Positions 37,685 through 46,464 of a DNA stretch of 58,718 bases are shown one piece after another (position 1 is the stretch's first letter; every line of letters starts with the position of its first letter). The notes beneath the pieces are model-generated. The model searched no databases, was not told the origin of the DNA, and saw only the letters and a program-made list of their open reading frames with translations. Source of the DNA: Parabacteroides sp. PF5-9 (GTDB taxonomy: Bacteria; Bacteroidota; Bacteroidia; Bacteroidales; Tannerellaceae); the NCBI RefSeq assembly GCF_029893105.1, contig NZ_JARXWG010000023.1, positions 1-58,718 of the forward strand, read 5' to 3'. A program made the translations under genes and the position numbers.

Positions 37685-37774
37685 AGCGACAACTCTATTT
37701 TCACATCTATTAAAAAAACATCTAAAAAAGCATTAAGATAATGGGATCAAAGTGAGAAATCAAGTCGTTTATAG

Positions 37775-37804
37775 TTTGATAATTAAAGAACATTTATACA
37801 TTTG
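37775..37804 (+). promoter_or_regulatory. Housekeeping promoter of the hypothetical secreted-protein gene
   Basis: TTTG at 37775-37778 and TACATTTG at 37797-37804 are separated by 18 bp, a close match to the Bacteroidetes -33/-7 promoter. The ATG at 37826 follows after a short leader. Confidence 0.7.
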
Positions 37805-37825
37805 GTGCAGATTAGAAAAGTGGTG

Positions 37826-38521
37826 ATGAATAGAATATTAATCATTGGTTTATTTATTAGTCTGACTAACTCTTACCAGACTTATGCACAATGGACGGCA
37901 AAAGACTCCATTTGGTTGCAAAACATACTTTCAGGCAAAGACAGTATACAGTTAAACCCTGAAACAATGCGAGCCATTGAGGGGGGTACATTTTTGAATT
38001 TTGACCAACCGGCAGGTTCGGGCATGTCTGCCCCTTCGGAGATTCCCATCATCAAAGATTTTTCCGACTATTTTCAACCGGAAGATACGGTTTCACATAA
38101 GGTGGCTTTAAAAGACTTACCTCCCTATGTATTCTGGCATTACGGAAAAAATCTGCCTTTATCACCTCTTCAGGTCAATCCTGCATTACTCCACGACACG
38201 CGTCTGAGGGAACATGCACGTTATCCATCCGGCTCCTCTTTCGATCATTTATTACAAATGGCATTCAGTCCTACGTACCGAAATATTCAGCATAACCGGA
38301 AACACGCTGTTGCATGGAAAACATACAATAACCTACCATCAAAAGAGCTGAACGAAAAACAGAAAAAACAGCGTAAAGATCAAGCTAATTTACCATTGCC
38401 ACTGGTTACAACAAAGTCGAAAAAAGATTCGATCGAGACTACAATAAACATTGTCCCGGATGAATATATCTTATCTATAAAGGATTCGACTTCCCTGCCG
38501 GGCGACTCGGTTCTTTTATGA
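37826..38521 (+). CDS. Hypothetical secreted protein (possibly DUF4858-like)
   Basis: The start at the ATG at 37826 (231 aa) fits the promoter just upstream; the longer frame uses TTG. A signal peptide (MNRILIIGLFISLTNS, cleavage near YAQ) is followed by a proline-rich, charged protein with no recognised catalytic motif. The core AIEGGTFLNFDQPAGSGMS and YVFWHYGKNLPLSP blocks look like a conserved Bacteroidales family, perhaps DUF4858; I cannot verify this. Lysine-rich sequence (KEKQKKQRKDQ-like) lies near 180. It is transcribed divergently from the ECF sigma gene and its 3' end overlaps the convergent nudC by 6 bp. Confidence 0.7.
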   Translation: MNRILIIGLFISLTNSYQTYAQWTAKDSIWLQNILSGKDSIQLNPETMRAIEGGTFLNFDQPAGSGMSAPSEIPIIKDFSDYFQPEDTVSHKVALKDLPPYVFWHYGKNLPLSPLQVNPALLHDTRLREHARYPSGSSFDHLLQMAFSPTYRNIQHNRKHAVAWKTYNNLPSKELNEKQKKQRKDQANLPLPLVTTKSKKDSIETTINIVPDEYILSIKDSTSLPGDSVLL

Positions 38522-39301
38522 AGAAGGATTCGATTCCAGCCACCAATCGATCATTTTACGGGCCAGACTCAGTTTGCGTGGCAACTCCGGCAGATGAGCA
38601 CGGTCAAAAAACGCGGCTGATTTCAACTCCTCTTCCTGCAAAACAAGCTCTCCCTCGACATAATCGGCTATAAAACCGACCATTAATCCACTGGGGAATG
38701 GCCACGGTTGGTTCGCAAAATAGGTGATATTATTCACCGTTAGACCGGTCTCTTCCCTGACTTCACGGGCTACACATTCTTCCAAAGTCTCTCCCGCTTC
38801 CAGAAATCCGGCAACAAGTCCATGAAATGTTCCTTTAAAGTTCCGAGCCTGTACGAGCAGGATCTGATCTCCTTTACGCACTAAGGCAAGAATGGCTGTT
38901 GATATCACTGGATATTGCTCAAAGTGGCAGGAAGGACAAACTTTGGTGATAGGAGTAGTCTGTTGAGTAGGGATTCCGCAAACAGGACAAAAACGGCTAT
39001 GCATCTCCCAATACAAAATCTGAGCTGCTCGCCCGGCAATCTTATATAAGCCGGAATCAAGGAATCCCCATGCTTCACGCAAAGAGGTGAAAAAATAACG
39101 GCTATTATTGATCTCCACACCCGGTTCTGGAATGGCGACCACACAATTTTCTTTTTCCGGAGAAGAGACATCCAGTTTAAAAGAAAGTGGTACCGGAGGA
39201 TTCAGACTTTCCGGTACCATATATTGACCATCACGATGTTCGATCAGTAATTGATCGTTATCAAAAATAAACCAACAAAAATGTTTCTCCCTATGCATCA
39301 T
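38516..39301 (-). CDS. nudC: NAD+ diphosphatase / NADH pyrophosphatase
   Basis: The 261-residue protein has the NudC order: a variable N-terminal domain, a four-cysteine zinc ribbon (CPVCG and CPSCH), then the Nudix box (GFLEAGETLEECVAREVREE with ETGL) and the NudC-specific QPWPFPSGLM motif. It hydrolyses NAD(H) to NMN(H) and AMP; family members can also remove NAD caps from RNA. Either of two adjacent methionines may be the start. Confidence 0.92.
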   Translation of the reverse strand: MMHREKHFCWFIFDNDQLLIEHRDGQYMVPESLNPPVPLSFKLDVSSPEKENCVVAIPEPGVEINNSRYFFTSLREAWGFLDSGLYKIAGRAAQILYWEMHSRFCPVCGIPTQQTTPITKVCPSCHFEQYPVISTAILALVRKGDQILLVQARNFKGTFHGLVAGFLEAGETLEECVAREVREETGLTVNNITYFANQPWPFPSGLMVGFIADYVEGELVLQEEELKSAAFFDRAHLPELPRKLSLARKMIDWWLESNPSS

Positions 39302-39342
39302 CTACCATTTTATAACGGCAGACAAAGATAGTTTTTTTAGAT

Positions 39343-40518
39343 TTATTTCTTCTTCTCTTTTCTGCGCTCCATTTCAATTTTCAACATCCGCAATTCCCGG
39401 CCGGTTTGTCCGGCAACAGAGGTGTTCTCCTCCGCCCGGCGAATCAGATAGGGCAACACATCACGTACAGGCGCATAAGGTACATATTTCGTCACATTGT
39501 ATCCGGCAGCCGCCAGATTGTATGAAATATTATCACTCATGCCCAGCAGTTGGGAGAAAAAGATACGCGGATCATCTCTTTTTAATCCCTTTTCATCGAT
39601 CAATTGGGCTAATTTATAATTACTCTCTTCATTATGAGTCCCCATAAAAAGTTCCATCCGGTCGATATGCTCTACCACAAACCGCACCCCGGCATCAAAA
39701 TTTTCATCCGTCGCTTTTTTGTCTTTACAGATCGGATCGGGATACCCCTTTTCTGCAGCACGAGCACGCTCTTCTTCCATATAAGCGCCACGCACAAATT
39801 TTATGCCCGGAAAATACCCCCACTTCTCTGCGTCTTTCAGTATACGTTCCAAATAAGGCATCCGGTCGTGCCGGTACATTTGTAATGTGGCAAATACAAT
39901 GGGGCGCTCCCGGTTGAACATACGCATGGCATCATCCGTCAGATCGTCAATCGCATTCTGAAAACAATAATCCTCTGCATCTACCAGAATACGCACCTGA
40001 TTATCATAGGCACGTTGACAAAGATCCATAAACCGGTCACGAAATTGCTGGAACTCTTTCCGCTCCTGCATCGTCAGGTCTTCCCGCTTCTCTGAAGCTT
40101 TGCACAACACCTCATCACGTGTGATTGTCGATGGTTTAAATACCGCATAAGCAATATTTTCATTCCCCTTGGCATTATCTATCGAACGGAGCGTTTCTTT
40201 AAAAGTCGCTTTTATCCCTTTTTTGGTCTGTTCGCCTTCTGCCGAGAAATCCAACGTGGACTTCACATTATATTTACGTAAGTGTTGGATCGTTTTCTCG
40301 CAATCCTTAACGGTTTCGCCACCGACAAACTGTTTATACAAGGTAGGTTTCACCGCCCAGTTCAACGGAAAATGAATCTTAATGGCTATATTAGAAAGTA
40401 CTTTTCCGCATTTAACGATCCAAGGATATTTCATCACGCTGAAAAGCAAGTAGGCATTCTGTAGTTCCCCTTTTGATTTAGAGGAGAACGCAATCTCCGT
40501 ATTATTAAAATCAAGCAT
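39343..40518 (-). CDS. Proline dehydrogenase
   Basis: The 391-residue protein is a monofunctional FAD-dependent proline dehydrogenase (ProDH/PutA-PRODH barrel). Landmarks include ILVDAEDYCFQNAID, GIKFVRGAYMEEERA and the C-terminal YVPYAPVRDVLPYLIRRAEEN, which forms the substrate site with the RR pair. It oxidises proline to pyrroline-5-carboxylate, which the upstream P5C dehydrogenase completes. A terminator-like hairpin separates the two genes. Confidence 0.93.
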   Translation of the reverse strand: MLDFNNTEIAFSSKSKGELQNAYLLFSVMKYPWIVKCGKVLSNIAIKIHFPLNWAVKPTLYKQFVGGETVKDCEKTIQHLRKYNVKSTLDFSAEGEQTKKGIKATFKETLRSIDNAKGNENIAYAVFKPSTITRDEVLCKASEKREDLTMQERKEFQQFRDRFMDLCQRAYDNQVRILVDAEDYCFQNAIDDLTDDAMRMFNRERPIVFATLQMYRHDRMPYLERILKDAEKWGYFPGIKFVRGAYMEEERARAAEKGYPDPICKDKKATDENFDAGVRFVVEHIDRMELFMGTHNEESNYKLAQLIDEKGLKRDDPRIFFSQLLGMSDNISYNLAAAGYNVTKYVPYAPVRDVLPYLIRRAEENTSVAGQTGRELRMLKIEMERRKEKKK

Positions 40519-40553
40519 AATAGTATAAATTGAGAATTGAAGTTGAAAATAAA

Positions 40554-40589
40554 AAACTGAAAGTCGGATTCAAATCCCACTTTCAGTTT
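40554..40589 (-). terminator. Intrinsic terminator or attenuator after P5C dehydrogenase
   Basis: AAACTGAAAGT (40554-40564) pairs with ACTTTCAGTTT (40579-40589), and the minus-strand transcript then runs into a T-rich stretch. It lies between pruA and the proline dehydrogenase gene, so read-through may be limited. Confidence 0.8.
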
Positions 40590-40597
40590 CCGTTTTT

Positions 40598-42229
40598 TTA
40601 TTGCTCACCAAGAAATGGATACCCGTAATCTGTCGGTGGAACCAGCGTTTCTTTAATACAACGTGGGTTGGTCCATCGCGTCAGATTCAACGGTCCGCCA
40701 GCCTTATCGTTTGTCCCTGAAGCTCTGGAACCGCCAAACGGCTGCTGAGCGATTACTGCACCTGTCGGCTTATCATTGATATAGAAATTACCTGCCGAAT
40801 AGCGTAGTTTATCAAAAGCAGTCTGAATCGCATAACGATCTTTTGCGAAAATAGAACCGGTCAATCCATAAGGTGAAGTACGGTCACATAACTCAAGAGC
40901 CTCTTCATATTTGTCGTCCTCATAAACATAGATGGTAATCACCGGGCCGAAGATCTCTTCCGTCATCGATTTGAATAACGGATTCGTTGTTTGAATCACT
41001 GTCGGTTCAATAAAATACCCCACAGACTTATCCCCTTTTCCTCCGAAAATAATTTCAGCATCTGTCGCCTGCTTCGCATAGTCGATATACCCCATGATAT
41101 TGTCAAAGGACGGCTCATCAATAACGGCATTGAAGAAATTAGAGAAATCCTGCGGATCACCCATCTTGATCTCTTTCAACATATCCCCCACCTGCTCCTT
41201 TATCGCTTTCCATAGTGATTTCGGGATATATGCACGTGAGCCGGCCGAACATTTTTGGCCTTGATATTCAAACGCACCACGAACAATTGCAGTCGCTACT
41301 TCTAATGTAGGAGAAGAGGGATGCACAAAAATGAAATTTTTACCACCTGTTTCTCCGACTATTTTAGGATATGATTTGTAGGTTTCCAGATTATTCCCCA
41401 TCTGCCGCCAAAGCGTATTGAAAGTCGCTGTCGAACCGGTGAAATGGAACCCGGCTAAATCCGGACTGGCTGTGATCACCTTGCCGATCAGACTACCCTG
41501 CCCCGGAATAAAATTCACGACTCCATCGGGTAATCCGGCCTCCTGGAAGACCTTCATTAATAAATAATTGGAATGGATTGCTGTGGTTGATGGTTTCCAA
41601 ACGGCTACATTCCCCATCATCGCCGGTCCCATATTCAGGTTGCTGGCAATAGAGGTAAAGTTAAACGGACTCAGAGAGAATACAAATCCTTCCAATGCGC
41701 GATACTCCATCCGATTTAAAAGACCTTTATCCGAATACGGTTGATCGGCATAGATCTGCCCGGCATAAAAAGCACTATAGCGTAAAAAATCGATCAATTC
41801 ACAAGGTGCATCGATTTCGGCTTGATACGGACTCTTGCTCTGCCCTAACATCACGGATGCATTCAACAAATAACGGTATTTAGTGGCAAAAAGTTCGGCA
41901 ACACGTAGCATCACTGAAGCACGCTCCAACCAGGGCAATTCCGACCATTCTTTATGCGCTTTCATGGCTGCATCAATGGCCATCTGTACCTCTTTTTCAC
42001 CTGCTTTGTGATAAGTGGCTAATACATGTTTGTGATTATGAGGCATTACGACCTTTCCGGTGTTTCCTGTTCTGACCTCTTTTCCACCAATAATCAGAGG
42101 GATATCCCACTCCTCCGAACTGAGTTGAGCTAAAGCACCTTTTAGTAATTGTTTATCATTAGATCCTGGTGCATAAGATTTTACCGGCTCATTGCCGGGA
42201 TTAGAGAATCTGTAAATAGCGTTATTCAT
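40598..42229 (-). CDS. pruA: Delta-1-pyrroline-5-carboxylate dehydrogenase
   Basis: The 543-residue aldehyde dehydrogenase matches the eukaryote-like P5CDH group. It has GETGGKNFIFVHPSS, the catalytic cysteine in YQGQKCSAGSRAYIP, the cofactor-region FTGSTATFN, and the C-terminal NFYINDKPTGAVIAQQPFGG. It converts glutamate semialdehyde to glutamate. The N-terminus starts directly with MNNAIYRFSNPGNEPV, typical of this group. Confidence 0.95.
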   Translation of the reverse strand: MNNAIYRFSNPGNEPVKSYAPGSNDKQLLKGALAQLSSEEWDIPLIIGGKEVRTGNTGKVVMPHNHKHVLATYHKAGEKEVQMAIDAAMKAHKEWSELPWLERASVMLRVAELFATKYRYLLNASVMLGQSKSPYQAEIDAPCELIDFLRYSAFYAGQIYADQPYSDKGLLNRMEYRALEGFVFSLSPFNFTSIASNLNMGPAMMGNVAVWKPSTTAIHSNYLLMKVFQEAGLPDGVVNFIPGQGSLIGKVITASPDLAGFHFTGSTATFNTLWRQMGNNLETYKSYPKIVGETGGKNFIFVHPSSPTLEVATAIVRGAFEYQGQKCSAGSRAYIPKSLWKAIKEQVGDMLKEIKMGDPQDFSNFFNAVIDEPSFDNIMGYIDYAKQATDAEIIFGGKGDKSVGYFIEPTVIQTTNPLFKSMTEEIFGPVITIYVYEDDKYEEALELCDRTSPYGLTGSIFAKDRYAIQTAFDKLRYSAGNFYINDKPTGAVIAQQPFGGSRASGTNDKAGGPLNLTRWTNPRCIKETLVPPTDYGYPFLGEQ

Positions 42230-42543
42230 GATCCGTATTATTTAAATAATTTGTGTGTTTTTCTGCTCGTAAACGTACAAAATATATTTGAAAAACAGCG
42301 ATTCATCATCTATTTTATAAAAAACAAAATCATTTTCTCTCCCTCTCATTTCAGGAAATACAATACATAACTTACTCAAAAAAGACAGAACAGCGGCCTC
42401 ATTGTTGACAATATGTCAGATAAGCCGGGAAAAACAACGATACAAACAATGCGTTTTAGCCGGAAAACCTATCTTTTTTTTCTGCATCTGCAACTATTTT
42501 CTCCACCTCCCAACGGTTTTTTTGAACCGATTGAAACACTTTT

Positions 42544-42631
42544 CTGTTAGAGGTACGTCTAAATTTGTTTAGAGGTACCTCTAAAATGATTTACACGTAC
42601 CTCTAAATTGTTTTAGACGTACCTCTAACAA
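42544..42631. repeat. Four-unit 22-bp palindromic array, family B
   Basis: Four palindromes centred on GTAC at 42553-42556, 42575-42578, 42597-42600 and 42619-42622 are spaced exactly 22 bp. The best unit is TTTAGAGGTACCTCTAAA, separated by four-base AT-rich spacers. Unit 3 deviates most in its left arm. The first unit and its flank recur at 58605-58625. Sequence differs from family A but unit length and copy number are the same. Confidence 0.9.
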
Positions 42632-42735
42632 AAAACAAACCTAGGTGTAACAAAAAAGTGTTATAATTGCTGCAAAAAAAAGGACGGAATGTTTTTCTTA
42701 TTCCGTTCAGATGGAGCAGGTAAAGAATTGTTTCT

Positions 42736-42743
42736 TAACTTTG
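42736..42743 (+). promoter_or_regulatory. Putative -7 element for Xaa-Pro aminopeptidase
   Basis: TAACTTTG is an exact TAnnTTTG match 26 bp before the ATG at 42770. Confidence 0.55.
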
Positions 42744-42769
42744 TCGGTATAATCGGAATACATTATATC

Positions 42770-44557
42770 ATGAACACAAATACGACAAAACGAATTGATC
42801 AACTCCGTGAACGGATGAAAGCCAGTCAGTTCGACGCCTACATCATTCCAAGTTCCGATCCACACTTAAGCGAATATCCGGCTTCAAGATGGAAGTCTCG
42901 CCAATGGATATCCGGTTTTACCGGCTCGGCCGGCACAGTCGTGGTCACACAGGAAAAGGCTGGACTATGGACCGATTCCCGTTATTTTTTACAGGCGGAA
43001 AAACAACTGGCTGGTTCCCCTATTACATTATATAAAATAGGGCTACCCGAAACACCGACAATCGCTCAGTTTTTACTTACTGAATTGGGCGAAGAACAAG
43101 TCGTCGGGTTAGATGGACAGACATACAGTACAACAGACGCTCGCCTGTTGGAAAAAGCATTAAACAAAAAGAAAATCCGGTTAGACTTCAATTCCGATTT
43201 AGTCGATGAAATCCGAGAAAATCGACCGGAAATACCGTCTAATCCCTTGTTTGAAATACCTCTTGAGTTAAGTGGCCAATCGGTCGGAGATAAACTCGAC
43301 GAAATCAACAACCTGTTACGAAAAGAAGGCGCTGACTGTCTGATTATTACCGCCCTTGACGAGGTGGCTTGGACATTCAATATACGGGGTACGGATGTCG
43401 CTTATAACCCGGTGATAATCAGCTATGGATTTGTTTCAGAGAAAGAATCCGTACTTTTTATCGACCCACGAAAGCTAACGGAAGAGGTGGCTGAATACTT
43501 AAAAAAAGCGGGTGTCGTACTGGCCGACTATACGATGATCAATCAATATTTATCCCGATTACCTGCAAAAACGTCCGTATTCATCGATCCAAAACAGATT
43601 AACATCTCGTTATTCAACACCATCCCCAAAGGGTGTTCCATCGTCGAAGGAATCACTCCGACCAACCACCTTAAGAGCATCAAAAACGAGACGGAGATCA
43701 AAGGGTTTAAAAATGCACTATTAAAAGACGGCATTGCCCTGACTCGCTTCTATATCTGGCTGGAAAAACAGATGGCCAAAGGGGAAAAAGTAACCGAGTT
43801 GAGCGCTTCAGCCAAACTATCAGCTTTCAGAGCCGAACAACCACAATATATTATGGATAGCTTCGGCACAATCTGCGGGTATGGAGCCAACGGAGCTAGT
43901 CCACATTATTCGGCAACACCGGAAACCGACGCAACATTCAAACCGGAAGGGTTACTATTGATCGATTCCGGGGGGCAATATCTTGACGGAACGACCGATA
44001 TCACCCGCACAATAGCCCTGGGAGAACCGACCGAACAGATGAAAAAAGATTTTACCCGTGTGCTTAAAGGTATGATTAGTCTGGCTAAAGCGAAATTTCC
44101 GAAAGGCACCCGCGGATCTCAACTGGATATATTGGCTCGAAAAGCGTTATGGGATGCCGGAATTCAATACTTGCACGGCACCGGACATGGGATCGGACAT
44201 TGTCTGAATGTACACGAGGGGCCACAGAGTATCCGGATGGAAGAGAATCCTGTTCCGTTAAAACCGGGCATGATCACAAGTAATGAACCGGCTATGTATC
44301 GCGCCGGCGCCTATGGCATCCGAACAGAAAACATGATCCTCGTTCGTGAAGATAGTGAAACAGAATATGGTAAATTCCTGGGATTTGAAACATTAACCTT
44401 GTGTTTTATCGACACCCGGTTAGTTCTTGTTCCCATGCTCTCTATGAGGGAGCATGCCTGGCTGAACAAATATCATCAAATGGTCTGTGAATTGCTGACT
44501 CCGCACCTAAACAAAGAGGAGGCAGAATGGCTGAAAGAAAAAACGAAAGAAATCTAA
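42770..44557 (+). CDS. Xaa-Pro aminopeptidase (M24 family)
   Basis: The ATG at 42770 (595 aa) is chosen because the conserved N-terminus RIDQLRERMKASQFDAYII follows it and a promoter element lies between it and the longer start. Two creatinase-like N-terminal domains precede an M24 metallopeptidase domain. Metal ligands are in DSGGQYLDGTTDITRT, GTGHGIGHCLNVHEG and ITSNEPAMY. It removes N-terminal residues before proline, with proline catabolism genes next door on the other strand. No signal peptide, so cytoplasmic. Confidence 0.94.
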   Translation: MNTNTTKRIDQLRERMKASQFDAYIIPSSDPHLSEYPASRWKSRQWISGFTGSAGTVVVTQEKAGLWTDSRYFLQAEKQLAGSPITLYKIGLPETPTIAQFLLTELGEEQVVGLDGQTYSTTDARLLEKALNKKKIRLDFNSDLVDEIRENRPEIPSNPLFEIPLELSGQSVGDKLDEINNLLRKEGADCLIITALDEVAWTFNIRGTDVAYNPVIISYGFVSEKESVLFIDPRKLTEEVAEYLKKAGVVLADYTMINQYLSRLPAKTSVFIDPKQINISLFNTIPKGCSIVEGITPTNHLKSIKNETEIKGFKNALLKDGIALTRFYIWLEKQMAKGEKVTELSASAKLSAFRAEQPQYIMDSFGTICGYGANGASPHYSATPETDATFKPEGLLLIDSGGQYLDGTTDITRTIALGEPTEQMKKDFTRVLKGMISLAKAKFPKGTRGSQLDILARKALWDAGIQYLHGTGHGIGHCLNVHEGPQSIRMEENPVPLKPGMITSNEPAMYRAGAYGIRTENMILVREDSETEYGKFLGFETLTLCFIDTRLVLVPMLSMREHAWLNKYHQMVCELLTPHLNKEEAEWLKEKTKEI

Positions 44558-44561
44558 AACA

Positions 44562-44655
44562 ATGATGAATGGTTAATGGTTAATGATTAATTATTAATGA
44601 AAGAAAGAAAGAAAAAAAATAATTAATCATTTATAATTCATAATTAATAATTTAA
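44562..44655. repeat. AT-rich inverted-repeat element with GAAA tract
   Basis: TTAATGATTAATTATTAATG-like sequence faces AATTAATCATT...ATAATTAATAATT across a (GAAA)n spacer (44599-44615). The layout resembles the element at 13488-13573. It directly precedes a GTG start. Confidence 0.65.
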
Positions 44656-44659
44656 AAAA

Positions 44660-45172
44660 GTGGCTTTAATTAAATCGGTAAGAGGCTTTACGCCTAAAAT
44701 AGGAGAAGATACATACCTGGCTGATAATGCGACAATCATTGGAGACGTGGTCATTGGTAAGGGGTGCAGTGTCTGGTTTGGAACTATTCTTCGTGGTGAT
44801 GTCAATTCAATACGGGTAGGTAATGGGGTGAATATTCAGGATGGTTCTGTATTGCACACCTTGTATGAGAAATCGACCATAGAGATCGAAGATGACGTTT
44901 CCATCGGACATAATGTGACTATTCACGGTGCTAAAATCTGCGCGGGTGCTTTGGTCGGAATGGGTTCTGTGGTTCTGGATAACGCCGTGATCGGTGAAGG
45001 AGCAATTATTGCTGCCGGCTCTGTGGTACTTAGCAATACGATCGTTGAACCGGGTAGTATTTATGCAGGTGTACCGGCTAAGTTTGTTAAAAAAGTAGAT
45101 CCGGAACAATCCAAGGAGATCAATCAGAAGATTGCAAAAAATTACCATATGTACGCGTCGTGGTACAAATGA
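44660..45172 (+). CDS. Gamma-carbonic-anhydrase-like hexapeptide-repeat protein
   Basis: The protein (170 aa) starts with GTG at 44660. It has left-handed beta-helix hexapeptide repeats (for example IGDVVIGKGCSVWFG and GALVGMGSVVLDNAVIGEG) and YrdA/PaaY-like features. Zinc ligands are likely the histidines in VLHTLYEK, SIGHNVTIHG and the asparagine/histidine context of that loop. Family members bind zinc and some are carbonic anhydrases; many have no proven activity. An AT-rich inverted repeat separates it from pepP. Confidence 0.85.
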   Translation: MALIKSVRGFTPKIGEDTYLADNATIIGDVVIGKGCSVWFGTILRGDVNSIRVGNGVNIQDGSVLHTLYEKSTIEIEDDVSIGHNVTIHGAKICAGALVGMGSVVLDNAVIGEGAIIAAGSVVLSNTIVEPGSIYAGVPAKFVKKVDPEQSKEINQKIAKNYHMYASWYK

Positions 45173-45256
45173 AGATCCTCCTCATTTGTACCAAATGGAC
45201 AATGGATAATTGACACTTATAATTCATATTTCATAACTCATAACTCATAATTAAAA

Positions 45257-46414
45257 TTGAAACGTTTAGGAGTTGGAATAATTATTTTAATCTGTGGTGT
45301 CGGACTGTTTCTGGCATTACCTTCGAATTATTATCTTCGCCGGGCGTTGGTTCATTTGACCCCGACGATTGATCAGTATCCGATTTTTGAGAACCGGGTT
45401 ATCCGGGCTGATGATCCCCAACCATGGCCATTTGCGGCGGAATACAACACACATTTTATTGATGAAAAGTTTATTCCCGTTTTCGAGGAGTTGGGTACGG
45501 TTGCTTTTATAGTGATTAAAGATGGTCGGTTGCTCTTCGAACAGTATTGGCAGGATTATTCAGCGAAGTCGCATAGCAATTCGTTTTCAATGGCTAAGAG
45601 TATTGTATCGCTAGGTATTGGCTGCGCGATCGATGATGGATTTATACAAAGTGTAGATCAGCCGGTCAGTGATTTCGTTGACGGGTTTGCGGGATATGGA
45701 AACAAACCATTAACCATTCGTCACCTGTTGACGATGAGTGCTGGTGTTGATTTTCAAGAAGCATATACATCTCCTTTCTCTCCTACCACCAAACTGTATT
45801 ATGGCTGCGACCTGTGGAAAGTAACCTCCGAAATGAAAGAGATAGACGAACCCGGCAGATATGTTGTGTATCAGAGTGGGGTCACACAACTACTGGCGTT
45901 CGTATTGGAAAAAGCAACCGATGAAAAGATCAGTTCATATATTTCCCGTAAATTATGGACACCCATGCATGCTGAAGAACATGCATTATGGAGTCTTGAC
46001 AAAGAAGAGGGTATGGAAAAAGCGTATTGTTGCTTTAACAGTAATGCCCGGGATTTTGCCCGTTTCGGACAACTGATTCTGAATAAAGGTACCTGGAACG
46101 ACAAACAACTGGTTTCTGAGAATTATATAAAAACAGCGACTTCATCGGACAATTCTCTGATATTCCAGGAGTATAACGAACCAAATAATCAGTATGGATA
46201 TCAATTCTGGATATTGAACTTTAATGGAATGAATATCCCGTATATGCGGGGTATTTACGGGCAGTATGTTTTTGTGATTCCGGACAAGAACGCTGTAATC
46301 GTGCGTCTCGGACATCAGCGGAGTGAAACACGTACAGATCAGCATTACCCGGATGACATCGATACCTGGCTGGCTGCCGGATTGGCTATCATTGACAAAA
46401 CAAATACGAACTAA
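45257..46414 (+). CDS. Membrane-anchored serine hydrolase (class C beta-lactamase fold)
   Basis: The start is a TTG at 45257 (385 aa), supported by an immediate N-terminal membrane helix (GVGIIILICGVGLFLALP). The catalytic SxxK motif is SMAK near residues 111-114 and the second motif YQS near 202. The domain is of the Beta-lactamase (PF00144) type, which includes esterases and D-aminopeptidases as well as AmpC. No resistance function is implied. It lies in a + strand run after an AT-rich intergenic segment. Confidence 0.85.
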   Translation: MKRLGVGIIILICGVGLFLALPSNYYLRRALVHLTPTIDQYPIFENRVIRADDPQPWPFAAEYNTHFIDEKFIPVFEELGTVAFIVIKDGRLLFEQYWQDYSAKSHSNSFSMAKSIVSLGIGCAIDDGFIQSVDQPVSDFVDGFAGYGNKPLTIRHLLTMSAGVDFQEAYTSPFSPTTKLYYGCDLWKVTSEMKEIDEPGRYVVYQSGVTQLLAFVLEKATDEKISSYISRKLWTPMHAEEHALWSLDKEEGMEKAYCCFNSNARDFARFGQLILNKGTWNDKQLVSENYIKTATSSDNSLIFQEYNEPNNQYGYQFWILNFNGMNIPYMRGIYGQYVFVIPDKNAVIVRLGHQRSETRTDQHYPDDIDTWLAAGLAIIDKTNTN

Positions 46415-46464
46415 CATTTAACTATCATGAAAAAAGAGAAGTGACTCACTTAAATATATATTTT

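Larger units (their letters stand above)
42230..42769. other. Divergent intergenic region pruA/pepP
   Basis: No gene is visible in 540 bp. It holds a four-unit palindromic array (42544-42631) and the pepP -7 element. The pruA side has only imperfect -7 candidates near 42278-42286. Confidence 0.7.

Noticed and set aside
45257-46414. Antibiotic-resistance beta-lactamase
   Set aside because: It has the SxxK fold motif but a membrane anchor and housekeeping setting. Most PF00144 proteins of this type are esterases or peptidases.
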